From NCBI GenBank assembly GCA_003556955.1, contig PWQB01000164.1, positions 1-5,029 on the forward strand: a DNA stretch of 5,029 bases, read 5' to 3'. The notes below the pieces were generated by a model that was not told the origin of the DNA, did not search any database, and was given only the letters and a program-made list of their open reading frames with translations. Numbering within the stretch: the stretch's first letter is position 1; each line of letters begins with the position of its first letter. A program made the position numbers and the translations under genes. The stretch comes from Nostocaceae cyanobacterium CSSed10_463m. Lineage in GTDB: Bacteria; Cyanobacteriota; Cyanobacteriia; Cyanobacteriales; Nostocaceae. Below are positions 1 through 5,029 of the stretch, piece by piece.

Positions 1-348
1 CGAGGTGGCTGTAAATATCATGTAGAAGGGTTATATGAATGGATTACCAGCAAAATGGGAATTAGCGCAGAAGATTGCCAACTTGTCAGAAAATATGATA
101 TTAAAACAGATAGTATCACTGCTAATATTAGATTTCTGCAAAATTACACTTTCAGTTTTAGCCAATGGGGAATAAATGAGAATTTAGAGATTTTAAAAGA
201 TGAAGAGGTGACTATTTGGAAACATCACAAGTATGAGATGCCTGAACTGACACAGGAGTTAGAAAAAGCTGGATTAAAAATTGTTCACTCTAGTTGTGAT
301 AAATATTTACCGCATATTATGGTTTTTTGTCAAGTTGCTGATAGTTAA
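1..348 (+). CDS. C-terminal part of a possible SAM-dependent methyltransferase (5' end outside window)
   Basis: The reading frame is open from the first base and stops with TAA at 346-348, so about 115 C-terminal residues are visible and the true start lies upstream. An internal ATG at 55 is unlikely to be the start because the frame continues through it. What is seen: an alternating beta/alpha-looking domain with WGI-x-EN-L near residues 56-62, then KDEEV, a WKHHKYE stretch, an amphipathic helix (PELTQELEKAGLKI) and a closing hydrophobic strand (IMVFCQV). A Tyr/Glu-containing segment followed by a helix ending in AGL/AGF and a final strand is the usual end of class I methyltransferases, and resembles the end of the EgtD/histidine N-alpha-methyltransferase group. 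That assignment is an inference: the SAM-binding motifs would lie upstream and cannot be checked. The gene ends in a repeat-rich spacer and shows no link to the next gene. An uncharacterised protein remains possible. Confidence 0.7.
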   Translation, partial: RGGCKYHVEGLYEWITSKMGISAEDCQLVRKYDIKTDSITANIRFLQNYTFSFSQWGINENLEILKDEEVTIWKHHKYEMPELTQELEKAGLKIVHSSCDKYLPHIMVFCQVADS

Positions 349-374
349 ACTTAACCTTATATAGGACTCCTAAT

Positions 375-416
375 GGATTTTTGATAGCTTGCGTGGCGTA
401 AGCCATATAAAAATCC
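375..416. repeat. Imperfect palindrome, probable dispersed intergenic repeat
   Basis: GGATTTTT at 375-382 is the exact reverse complement of AAAAATCC at 409-416. Inside it ATA (384-386) can pair with TAT (406-408), and GCTT (387-390) with AAGC (400-403), leaving a loop of GCGTGGCGT. The fold works on either strand. No T-run follows it, so it is not a clear intrinsic terminator. The GCGTGGCGTAAGCC core resembles the many short GCGT/GGC repeat cores found between genes in Nostoc-type genomes (general knowledge, not checked here). Confidence 0.6.
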
Positions 417-433
417 GTACACGTTATTCCTCT

Positions 434-457
434 TTCCCTGTTCCCTGTTCCCTGTTC
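434..457. repeat. TTCCCTG heptamer tandem repeat (3.4 copies)
   Basis: TTCCCTG occurs in exact tandem at 434-440, 441-447 and 448-454, followed by a partial unit TTC at 455-457. Short tandemly repeated heptamers (STRR-type) are characteristic of heterocyst-forming cyanobacteria, so this is a useful taxonomic hint. No coding role is visible: it lies in the spacer between the first two genes. Confidence 0.85.
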
Positions 458-549
458 AGCAATCAAACCGTATTCCTATAGATAAACTGTATTGATTCCC
501 TGATGATGATCAAATCCATGAAAAAAAAACTTCTGTTTCCCGCAATATT

Positions 550-1914
550 TTGCGAGAACGTCTAATTGCTATTTTGGCCTTAATTAATTTAGGGCTAGTG
601 TTGTTTGATATCAGTTACCTATATACCAGGGACTTTTACCTACAAGTTATTCCCAGCCTAACCCAATTATATGACCCAGTTAAGGGTATTAAACCCCATC
701 CATCAACAGAGAATTATCTTCAGCAGGTGGAAAATCTGGAATCCCAAGTTGTAGCTTTTGGATTAAAATCACCGGAAGTAGAAAATCAATTAGCAGAATT
801 AAGTCGCCTCAGTACGCAAATTATTGAAGATAATCCGTTTGCGGTAGCAGATAAAAGCAGCACCCTCGAAAAGATTCAAGAAGAAATGCGCCAAAGGACG
901 GGTATAACCTCGGCGCGTGATGCTTTTGCTAAATTTTGGCATCCAGATTATTTACAACAAGCTGGTTGGCGGGAAGAAATAGAATTTTGGAATAGTGAGA
1001 TTCGCCCTTTAATTCAAGCTAATTATTATCGAGATATTAATATATACGGTAAATTTATTGATTATTTTTGGTTAATGGATTTGCCTTTTGTCCTGATATT
1101 TGCGTTAAATTTTTTATCACGGACTTTTCAAACCAGTCGCCGGAATCCCCATTTGAATTGGTTAGAAGCCATGCTGCGACGTTGGTATGATGTCTTTTTG
1201 CTAATACCTTTTGCCCGATGGTTGCGAGTAATTCCGGTAACTATTCGCCTTTACCAATCAAAATTATTAAATCTTGATCCATTTAAGGCACAAATTAACC
1301 GTGACTTTGCTGTGGGTTTCGCCCAAGAAATCACAGAAATGGTAGGAATCCAAGTCATAGATCAAATGCAGAAATCAATTAAAAAAGGAGATGTTTCTCG
1401 TTGGTTATTTCACCCAGAATCCCGTCGTCCTTATGTACAGATAAATAACCAAAGTGAGTTACAAGTAATTACCTCCCGATTGGTAAAAGTAAGTATTTAT
1501 GATGTCTTACCTAAAATTCAGCCTGATATTGCAGATTTAATACATCACACTATTCAAAGCACTATCAATGAATCTCCTGTTATTCGGCAATTACAGCAAA
1601 TTCCTGGACTGAATCAATTACCGAATCAGTTAGTTGAACAATTAGCCGCTAACTTAACGAAATCTGCTTACGCAACCTTGCTGAAAGCCTTAGAAGATCC
1701 TGTTGGTGCAGAGGTAACAGGTAGATTAATCAAAAACTTTCGTGAGGCTTTAGAAGTCGAGTTACAAAAGCGGCATAATTTACAAGAGTTAGAGCAATTA
1801 TTTGTAGATATGTTAGAGGAAATCAAGATTAATTATGTGAAAAATATTGCTGAAGAAGGCATAGAAAGAACTGTAGAAGAGGTAGAAAATCTGCAAAGGC
1901 AATTTAGTCGTTAG
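550..1914 (+). CDS. Membrane protein of unknown function with an Arg-bearing, sensor-like helix
   Basis: This 454-codon frame ends with TAG at 1912-1914. Function not recognised. Counting from the TTG at 550: a membrane helix at about 5-25, a mostly polar, helical region at 40-165 (with a probable coiled coil around 55-115), a second membrane helix at 168-190, then a hydrophobic segment at about 213-236 with Asp214, Pro220, Arg223, Arg226 and Arg233. The last part (YDVFLLIPFARWLRVIPVTIRL) resembles the S3-S4 region of voltage-sensing domains, but no pore or S1-S2 pair is visible. The C-terminal half (250-454) is soluble-looking and alpha-helical, ending in acidic heptad-like helices. The start is uncertain: the frame is open from 496 (after TGA 493-495), has no ATG or GTG before 550, and no Shine-Dalgarno precedes the TTG. 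An ATG at 518 is out of frame just before an A9 run, so the real N-terminus may begin there via a frame change (see findings). Confidence 0.85.
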   Translation: MRERLIAILALINLGLVLFDISYLYTRDFYLQVIPSLTQLYDPVKGIKPHPSTENYLQQVENLESQVVAFGLKSPEVENQLAELSRLSTQIIEDNPFAVADKSSTLEKIQEEMRQRTGITSARDAFAKFWHPDYLQQAGWREEIEFWNSEIRPLIQANYYRDINIYGKFIDYFWLMDLPFVLIFALNFLSRTFQTSRRNPHLNWLEAMLRRWYDVFLLIPFARWLRVIPVTIRLYQSKLLNLDPFKAQINRDFAVGFAQEITEMVGIQVIDQMQKSIKKGDVSRWLFHPESRRPYVQINNQSELQVITSRLVKVSIYDVLPKIQPDIADLIHHTIQSTINESPVIRQLQQIPGLNQLPNQLVEQLAANLTKSAYATLLKALEDPVGAEVTGRLIKNFREALEVELQKRHNLQELEQLFVDMLEEIKINYVKNIAEEGIERTVEEVENLQRQFSR

Positions 1915-2058
1915 CGTAGCAGGATGCTGTTTAATCCCTCGGTTTAGTCAGGGGATGAGCTTAAATTATGAGAGTATTTGTGAATAAAAATAACGGTAAC
2001 AATAGCTGGGATGATTTTGATTAAAATTAGGATATGTGTGCTTAAATCTTTGAAAGCT

Positions 2059-2066
2059 GGGGGAGA
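2059..2066 (+). promoter_or_regulatory. Ribosome binding site fixing the start at 2071
   Basis: GGGGGAGA ends four bases before the ATG at 2071, with the GGAG core 5 bases away. This favours ATG 2071 over the in-frame ATG at 2011, which has no purine-rich site in front and would add 20 residues with a charged, non-conserved look. Confidence 0.65.
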
Positions 2067-2070
2067 AATA

Positions 2071-2499
2071 ATGAATGTGGGATTTTTTCACCGAATTCCC
2101 GTGATGCCCCTAATATTACTCTGGTTAGCTTATGCACTGTTGGGGTGGTATCTTGCTGCTCATCACATTGTTTGGTTAACGGGAGCTTTTGTTGTTGCTG
2201 TTACTTTAGCCATTGTGAGAAAAACTATTGTTTGGCTAGAGCAGTTAGTGGCGTTTGGCTCTCGAATTTTGGTGGTGGTTTTATTTTTAAGTCTCTCAGT
2301 GGCTTTGGTGGAAACTTGGTCACTATTTTTTAGTTTATTTCTCATACCCATAGCTACTACGTTTTTAGCTGACTTAGAAATGCGTTTTGCTGGTTTCAAC
2401 AAAACTGATTCATTTTGGGTTTTGACTGTCTTGGCTCTGTGGGGTTTGGTATCGGGCGAAATGATCGATATTTTACTTTGGCCTAGTAGCAGATTTTAG
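2071..2499 (+). CDS. Small multi-span membrane protein of unknown function (142 aa)
   Basis: Function not recognised. The protein is strongly hydrophobic with four to five predicted membrane segments at roughly 12-29, 31-50, 64-81, 84-101 and 114-135, separated by very short loops. Charged residues are few: Arg50/Lys51, Glu57, Arg65, Glu81, Asp101/Glu103/Arg105 in the largest loop, and Glu130/Asp133 in or next to the last segment. There is no signal peptide cleavage site and no soluble domain. The start at ATG 2071 is chosen because of the adjacent GGGGGAGA site. The gene is 156 bases after the previous stop and 368 bases before mgtE, so a shared operon is not evident. Acidic residues near the last helix could hint at ion handling, but that is speculation. 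Other-frame and minus-strand open frames over this gene look like shadows. Confidence 0.75.
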   Translation: MNVGFFHRIPVMPLILLWLAYALLGWYLAAHHIVWLTGAFVVAVTLAIVRKTIVWLEQLVAFGSRILVVVLFLSLSVALVETWSLFFSLFLIPIATTFLADLEMRFAGFNKTDSFWVLTVLALWGLVSGEMIDILLWPSSRF

Positions 2500-2513
2500 A
2501 ATATTCGTTGTAT

Positions 2514-2540
2514 AAATCAGTCTCAAGTGATGATTTTTTT
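2514..2540 (+). terminator. Weak intrinsic terminator candidate
   Basis: AAATCA at 2514-2519 can pair with TGATTT at 2531-2536 over an 11-base loop, and the stem runs into a T7 tract (2534-2540). The position, 15 bases after the stop of the small membrane protein gene, is right for a terminator. The stem is short and AT-rich, so strength is doubtful. Confidence 0.25.
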
Positions 2541-2568
2541 AAACTTAGTTCTTCCTTATCAAACTTAG
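2541..2568. repeat. AAACTTAG direct repeat, 20-base period
   Basis: AAACTTAG occurs exactly at 2541-2548 and 2561-2568. The 20-base spacing is close to two helical turns, which would suit a dimeric or tandem-binding regulator. It lies about 300 bases before mgtE. Two copies of an 8-mer could be chance. Confidence 0.3.
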
Positions 2569-2658
2569 CATAGCAAATTATCAGGCGCTTGTCAACCACC
2601 CATACTCTCTTTATAGCCACCGCCAAGTTTGTTCGTTTCCTGCTTGTCCTCCTCCTTG

Positions 2659-2675
2659 TTCTCCCTGTGGGAGAA
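2659..2675. repeat. Perfect hairpin TTCTCCC-TGT-GGGAGAA
   Basis: TTCTCCC (2659-2665) and GGGAGAA (2669-2675) are exact reverse complements around a 3-base loop. It follows a pyrimidine-rich CCTCCTCCTT stretch (2649-2658). No T-run follows on the + strand. It could be an operator, an RNA stem in the mgtE leader, or part of a repeat. Confidence 0.5.
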
Positions 2676-2718
2676 ATTAGTCAAAGAACTGTCGTCAACT
2701 CACGCGCGATTCATCTCG

Positions 2719-2810
2719 ACACTTCCGATCTGCGGTAAGTGTGAGCCTTCTTGCTGTTTAAGGTAAAAATCGTAGTACTATCTTTGATAGGGTGGTAAGA
2801 TGTCACACTT
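2719..2810 (+). promoter_or_regulatory. Candidate structured leader of mgtE with alternative pairings
   Basis: Three segments compete. A, ACACTT at 2719-2724, pairs with the first six bases of B, AAGTGTGA at 2737-2744; this stem is extended by CCG (2725-2727) with CGG (2733-2735), leaving one bulged T and a 5-base loop. B is also fully complementary over 8 bases to C, TCACACTT at 2803-2810. A-B and B-C cannot form together. Between B and C lies a small hairpin, CTATC-TTT-GATAG (2778-2790). The arrangement is seen directly; a regulatory role is inference. The well-known M-box Mg2+ riboswitch of Bacillus mgtE was looked for and its conserved core was not recognised. Confidence 0.35.
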
Positions 2811-2867
2811 GGTCACAGTAATAGCAAATTAGCTGTAAAGAACACTGCCTTTATCATTAGTTCAGAT

Positions 2868-4235
2868 ATGCAAAGCAGATCCCGACAAGAGTTACAAGAC
2901 CTAGTGCGCGAGCAGCTACAAGTGCTACTTGAACAAAAGAACTTTCAGGGTGCTAAAGCTTTGTTAGTTCCAGTTCAGGTTGCAGATATTGCTGAATCCA
3001 TTGAAGGTTTACCAGAACCTACCCAGGCGATCGCTTTTCGGTTACTTTCTAAAGAAGAGGCGATAGAAGTCTTTGAATACCTCGATCCCAGTGTACAGCA
3101 AACACTATTGGAAGACTTTAAGCGTCAGGATGTGCAGGAAATCGTTGATAATATGTCCCCTGATGATCGGGCGCGTTTGTTTGACGAACTTCCGGCTAAG
3201 GTTGTGCGACGACTGTTAGAACAACTGAGTCCGACAGAACGGGCGGCTACTGCTTTGCTGTTAGGTTATGCGCCTAATACTGCGGGGCGGATTATGACTC
3301 CTGAGTATCTGTCACTCAAGGAAAATTTGACTATTACTCAGGCATTAACGCAAATTCGTTCTTTGGCTAACTTAAGAGAAACTATTTACTATATTTATGT
3401 CACTGATGATGCTCGTCGCTTAACGGGGATTCTCTCTTTAAGGGATTTGATTTTGGCGCAACCACAGGAAACTTTGGGCAGCATTATGACTCGTGATGTG
3501 GTATTTGTGAATACTGGGACTGACCAAGAGGAAGTAGCCCGGACAATTCAGCACTATGACTTTGTAGCCATTCCTGTAGTAGATGCGGAACAGCGTCTAG
3601 TGGGTATTGTGACAGTGGATGATGTGCTGGATATTTTAGAACAAGAAACCACAGAAGACATCTATAAATTAGGTGGTTTAGAATCTGGTGGTGATAATTA
3701 TTTTCAGACTAACTTATTTACTGTTGCCCGTAGGCGTGTAGTTTGGTTGTTTATTCTGTTGATCACCAATAGTGGTACGGCGGCGGTAATCACCAATCAA
3801 GAAGATATTTTAGAAAAAGTCGTGGCATTAACTGCCTTTATCCCCTTGTTAATTGATACAGGTGGAAACGTGGGCGCGCAGTCTTCCACCGTGGTGATTC
3901 GAGGTTTGAACACAGAAGACGTTCGCACTAGTGAAGCTTTAAATATAGTCAAACGAGAAGGGTTGGCTGGCGTGTTGCTCGGAGGTATGTTAGGTACTGT
4001 AGTTATAGTATGGGCATATTTATTACAAGGCAATTTTGCAGTGGCTTTGGCTGTAGGTATCAGTCTATTTTCTATCTGCGTTTTAGCCTCAGTTTCTGGT
4101 TCCGCGCTGCCATTTCTATTCCGTAAGATGGGGTTAGATCCGGCTTTGATGTCAGCACCTTTTATTACTACTGCGGTGGATGTGTTGGGAGTTTTAATTT
4201 ACCTGAATGTAGCTCGCTTAATTTTAGGGTTATAG
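2868..4235 (+). CDS. mgtE: Magnesium transporter/channel MgtE
   Basis: MgtE is an inner (plasma) membrane Mg2+-selective channel, a homodimer gated by cytoplasmic Mg2+. The 455-residue length is normal for the family. Domains in order: the helical MgtE N domain (about 1-135, with repeated EALPE/ELP-type helix turns such as IEGLPEP and FDELPAK); CBS1 at about 143-200 (starting RIMTPEYLSL); CBS2 at about 205-260 (starting GSIMTRDVVFV, with AIPVVD and LVGIVTVDDVLD); a linking plug helix at about 262-285; and five membrane helices at 288-455. Hallmarks in the membrane part are PLLIDTGGNVGAQ (326-338) and SAPFITTAVDVLG (429-441). Asp438 corresponds by motif to the pore Asp432 of Thermus MgtE. ATG 2868 is the first possible start in this frame after a stop at 2796; no clear Shine-Dalgarno precedes it, which is common in cyanobacteria. 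It is preceded by a long untranslated-looking leader and appears to be its own transcription unit. No broken motif is seen, so it should be functional. Confidence 0.97.
   Translation: MQSRSRQELQDLVREQLQVLLEQKNFQGAKALLVPVQVADIAESIEGLPEPTQAIAFRLLSKEEAIEVFEYLDPSVQQTLLEDFKRQDVQEIVDNMSPDDRARLFDELPAKVVRRLLEQLSPTERAATALLLGYAPNTAGRIMTPEYLSLKENLTITQALTQIRSLANLRETIYYIYVTDDARRLTGILSLRDLILAQPQETLGSIMTRDVVFVNTGTDQEEVARTIQHYDFVAIPVVDAEQRLVGIVTVDDVLDILEQETTEDIYKLGGLESGGDNYFQTNLFTVARRRVVWLFILLITNSGTAAVITNQEDILEKVVALTAFIPLLIDTGGNVGAQSSTVVIRGLNTEDVRTSEALNIVKREGLAGVLLGGMLGTVVIVWAYLLQGNFAVALAVGISLFSICVLASVSGSALPFLFRKMGLDPALMSAPFITTAVDVLGVLIYLNVARLILGL
3027..3034. repeat. HIP1 octamer GCGATCGC
   Basis: An exact GCGATCGC palindrome lies within the N-domain coding region of mgtE. 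This octamer is strongly over-represented in many cyanobacterial genomes and supports the taxonomic assignment; a single copy is not proof. Confidence 0.8.
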
Positions 4236-4708
4236 CAAAAATTGTGATTGAACCATTCCGCTAGAGATATTGTGCTGCGGAAAACTTGATGAATTTATTA
4301 GCAAAGGAACCAAGAAAGGAAGAGGATTTCAGAGAGTTATTTTCCTAGAAATGCGGCGAATTTTACAAAAATTGACAATTGCGATGATAGCAGCCACAAT
4401 ACCTATGTTGTCTATCCCACAATTGTTGCTTGCACAAACAACTAAACCTTGTCTACTTTGAGAACTGTAGTTTTTACTCAAGATGGTGAGATTGCTTCCT
4501 TACGTCGCAATGACAACAACTCCACTTTTCATGATGGACGAGGTTTAGGACTATTGAAAGAAAAGAGTAGTGAACATTATTGGCAATAAGTTCGTCCTCA
4601 ACGATAGTACAGGGAAAATTATTGTCGATGCTGATCTGCGGTGGTGGCACAATATCCACCTTTCAGTTATTGGTGAGTTGGGAAACCCGACCAAAAAAGT
4701 AGTGCCAG

Positions 4709-4769
4709 GTGTTGAGTTTTGCAGTCTTGGGTATACTGAGGATAGTTCTTCGCTCGGTATACTCAACAC
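4709..4769. repeat. Long two-part hairpin before the permease gene
   Basis: The outer helix pairs GTGTTGA (4709-4715) with TCAACAC (4763-4769), 7 perfect pairs. The inner helix pairs GTATACTGAG (4731-4740) with CTCGGTATAC (4753-4762), 10 pairs with one G-T wobble, around a 12-base loop. A 15-base bulge (4716-4730) sits on one side only, so the two helices can stack. No T-run follows on the + strand, so it is not a standard terminator. It ends 9 bases before the permease ATG and overlaps the tail of the decayed gene. Confidence 0.6.
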
Positions 4770-4773
4770 GAAT

Positions 4774-4778
4774 GAGGT
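4774..4778 (+). promoter_or_regulatory. GAGGT ribosome binding site of the permease gene
   Basis: GAGGT touches the ATG at 4779, too close for normal use, but is 6 bases before the in-frame GTG at 4785. Initiation at GTG 4785 (two residues shorter) is therefore a real alternative. Confidence 0.45.
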
Positions 4779-5029
4779 ATGAATGTGAGTAGTCAGGAAA
4801 ACTACAATTTAGTTGAGTCAGGAGCGACGACTGAAGCAGCAAATCCCAAATCGTTACTGACATTATCCGATGCAGTAGCGCTGATTGTGGGTATTGTGAT
4901 TGGGGTGGGAATTTTTCAAACCCCGGCATTAGTGGCAGTTCAAGCAGGTAGCGATATAGTGGTACTGCTGTTGTGGTTCGCTGGTGGCTTGGTATCTCTG
5001 GTGGGCGCGTTGTGTTATGCAGAGTTAGC
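4779..5029 (+). CDS. APC-superfamily amino acid permease, N-terminal part (3' end outside window)
   Basis: The frame runs open to the window edge, giving 83 complete residues. It begins with a polar cytoplasmic tail of about 25 residues, followed by SLLTLSDAVALIVGIVIGVG, the typical first helix of APC transporters. The G-x-G-I-F motif (residues 42-46, IGVGIF) is the unwound substrate-binding stretch of this superfamily, followed by QTPALVA. A second membrane helix at about 58-80 ends in GALCYAEL, the standard end of APC helix 2. The family normally has 12 helices and 430-500 residues, so most of the protein is missing here. Role: proton- or sodium-coupled uptake or exchange of amino acids at the plasma membrane; the substrate cannot be told. 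The start is ATG 4779, or GTG 4785, which is better spaced from GAGGT. The ATG overlaps the TGA of the preceding degraded frame (ATGA), which looks incidental. Confidence 0.9.
   Translation, partial: MNVSSQENYNLVESGATTEAANPKSLLTLSDAVALIVGIVIGVGIFQTPALVAVQAGSDIVVLLLWFAGGLVSLVGALCYAEL

Larger units (their letters stand above)
360..480. repeat. Possible short repeat element bounded by TATAGGA / TCCTATA
   Basis: TATAGGA at 360-366 and its reverse complement TCCTATA at 474-480 flank the palindrome and the heptamer array, giving a unit of about 121 bases. This could be a small non-autonomous element or just a composite of repeats. The terminal match is only 7 bases, no flanking target-site duplication is apparent, and there is no internal coding capacity, so the call is tentative. 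Confidence 0.25.
4351..4782 (+). pseudogene. Decayed gene for an exported small protein with an OB-fold-like (BOF/YgiW-type) segment
   Basis: Three pieces in two frames read as one damaged gene. Piece 1 (4351-4461) begins MRRILQKLTIAMIAA and is a clear signal peptide: basic start, hydrophobic core, likely cleavage after Ala28 (LLLA-QTT), ending at TGA 4459. Piece 2 (open 4446-4586, TAA at 4587) is in a different frame and reads LRTVVFTQDGEIASLRR then FHDGRGLGLLKEK. Piece 3 (open from 4558, TGA at 4780) returns to the first frame and reads VNIIGNKFVLNDSTGKIIVD then LRWWHNIHLSVIGEL. The pattern (I-x-G-x-x-FVL-x-D-x-TG-x-I-x-VD, then RWW, then V-x-GE) matches periplasmic OB-fold proteins of the BOF/YgiW kind. 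The last 30 residues look unrelated. The two shifts, near 4446-4461 and 4558-4586, compensate. Family and pseudogene status are inferred; two sequencing errors are the alternative. An in-frame TTG at 4270 would add an unconvincing basic leader, so ATG 4351 is preferred. Confidence 0.6.

Noticed and set aside
344..355. Palindrome GTTAAACTTAAC at the end of the first gene
   Set aside because: The loop is only 2 bases, so it cannot form a normal hairpin, and it is AT-rich enough to be chance.
1933..1957. Possible terminator ATCCCT ... AGGGGAT after the 454-aa gene
   Set aside because: The stem is only 5-6 bp with a bulge and a long loop, and no T-run follows.
2011..2070. Longer N-terminus of the small membrane protein from ATG 2011
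   Set aside because: No ribosome binding site precedes 2011, while GGGGGAGA fits ATG 2071 well.
2163..2402. Minus-strand 79-codon open frame over the small membrane protein gene
   Set aside because: It is the antisense of a hydrophobic gene, rich in Lys/Thr/Asn, with no domain and no sign of its own start signals.
2760..2777. Possible NtcA site (GTA-N8-TAC) before mgtE
   Set aside because: GTA and TAC are present but spaced by 10 bases rather than 8, and no matching -10 element is evident.
4218..4246. Possible terminator AATTTT ... AAAATT at the end of mgtE
   Set aside because: The stem is all A/T, partly inside the coding end, and lacks a following T-run.
4663..4929. Minus-strand 88-codon open frame over the permease start
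   Set aside because: It runs antisense to a clear APC permease N-terminus and has no recognisable features.

Overview
The window looks like chromosomal DNA of a filamentous, Nostoc/Anabaena-type cyanobacterium. The evidence is moderate GC, a HIP1 octamer (GCGATCGC) inside the mgtE gene, a TTCCCTG heptamer tandem repeat and other palindromic repeat debris between genes, and gene families that are typically cyanobacterial. This assignment is an inference from sequence style, not a database match. All supported genes are on the + strand.

Layout: (1) 1-348 is the 3' end of a gene cut by the window edge, possibly an SAM-dependent methyltransferase related to the histidine-specific EgtD-like group. 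(2) 349-549 is a repeat-rich spacer. (3) 550-1914 encodes a conserved-looking membrane protein of unknown function with an Arg-bearing helix after its second membrane segment. Its true start is uncertain and lies next to an A9 run. (4) 2071-2499 encodes a small, very hydrophobic multi-span membrane protein of unknown function with a good ribosome binding site. (5) 2500-2867 has no gene but contains a weak terminator candidate, an 8-bp direct repeat, a perfect 7-bp hairpin, and a set of mutually exclusive pairings just upstream of mgtE. (6) 2868-4235 is a complete MgtE-type Mg2+ channel/transporter with all expected domains. (7) 4351-4782 is the decayed remnant of a small exported protein with an OB-fold-like segment, broken by two compensating frameshifts. 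(8) 4709-4769 folds into a long two-part hairpin. (9) 4779-5029 is the start of an APC-superfamily amino acid permease, cut by the window edge.

The genes do not form an obvious pathway. The common theme from 550 onward is membrane proteins: two unknowns, MgtE and an amino acid permease. The most interesting non-coding item is the mgtE leader, where one segment can pair either with an upstream or a downstream partner, as in an attenuator or riboswitch. I found no convincing evidence of a new defence or mobile system; most of the window is ordinary cyanobacterial chromosome with local decay.
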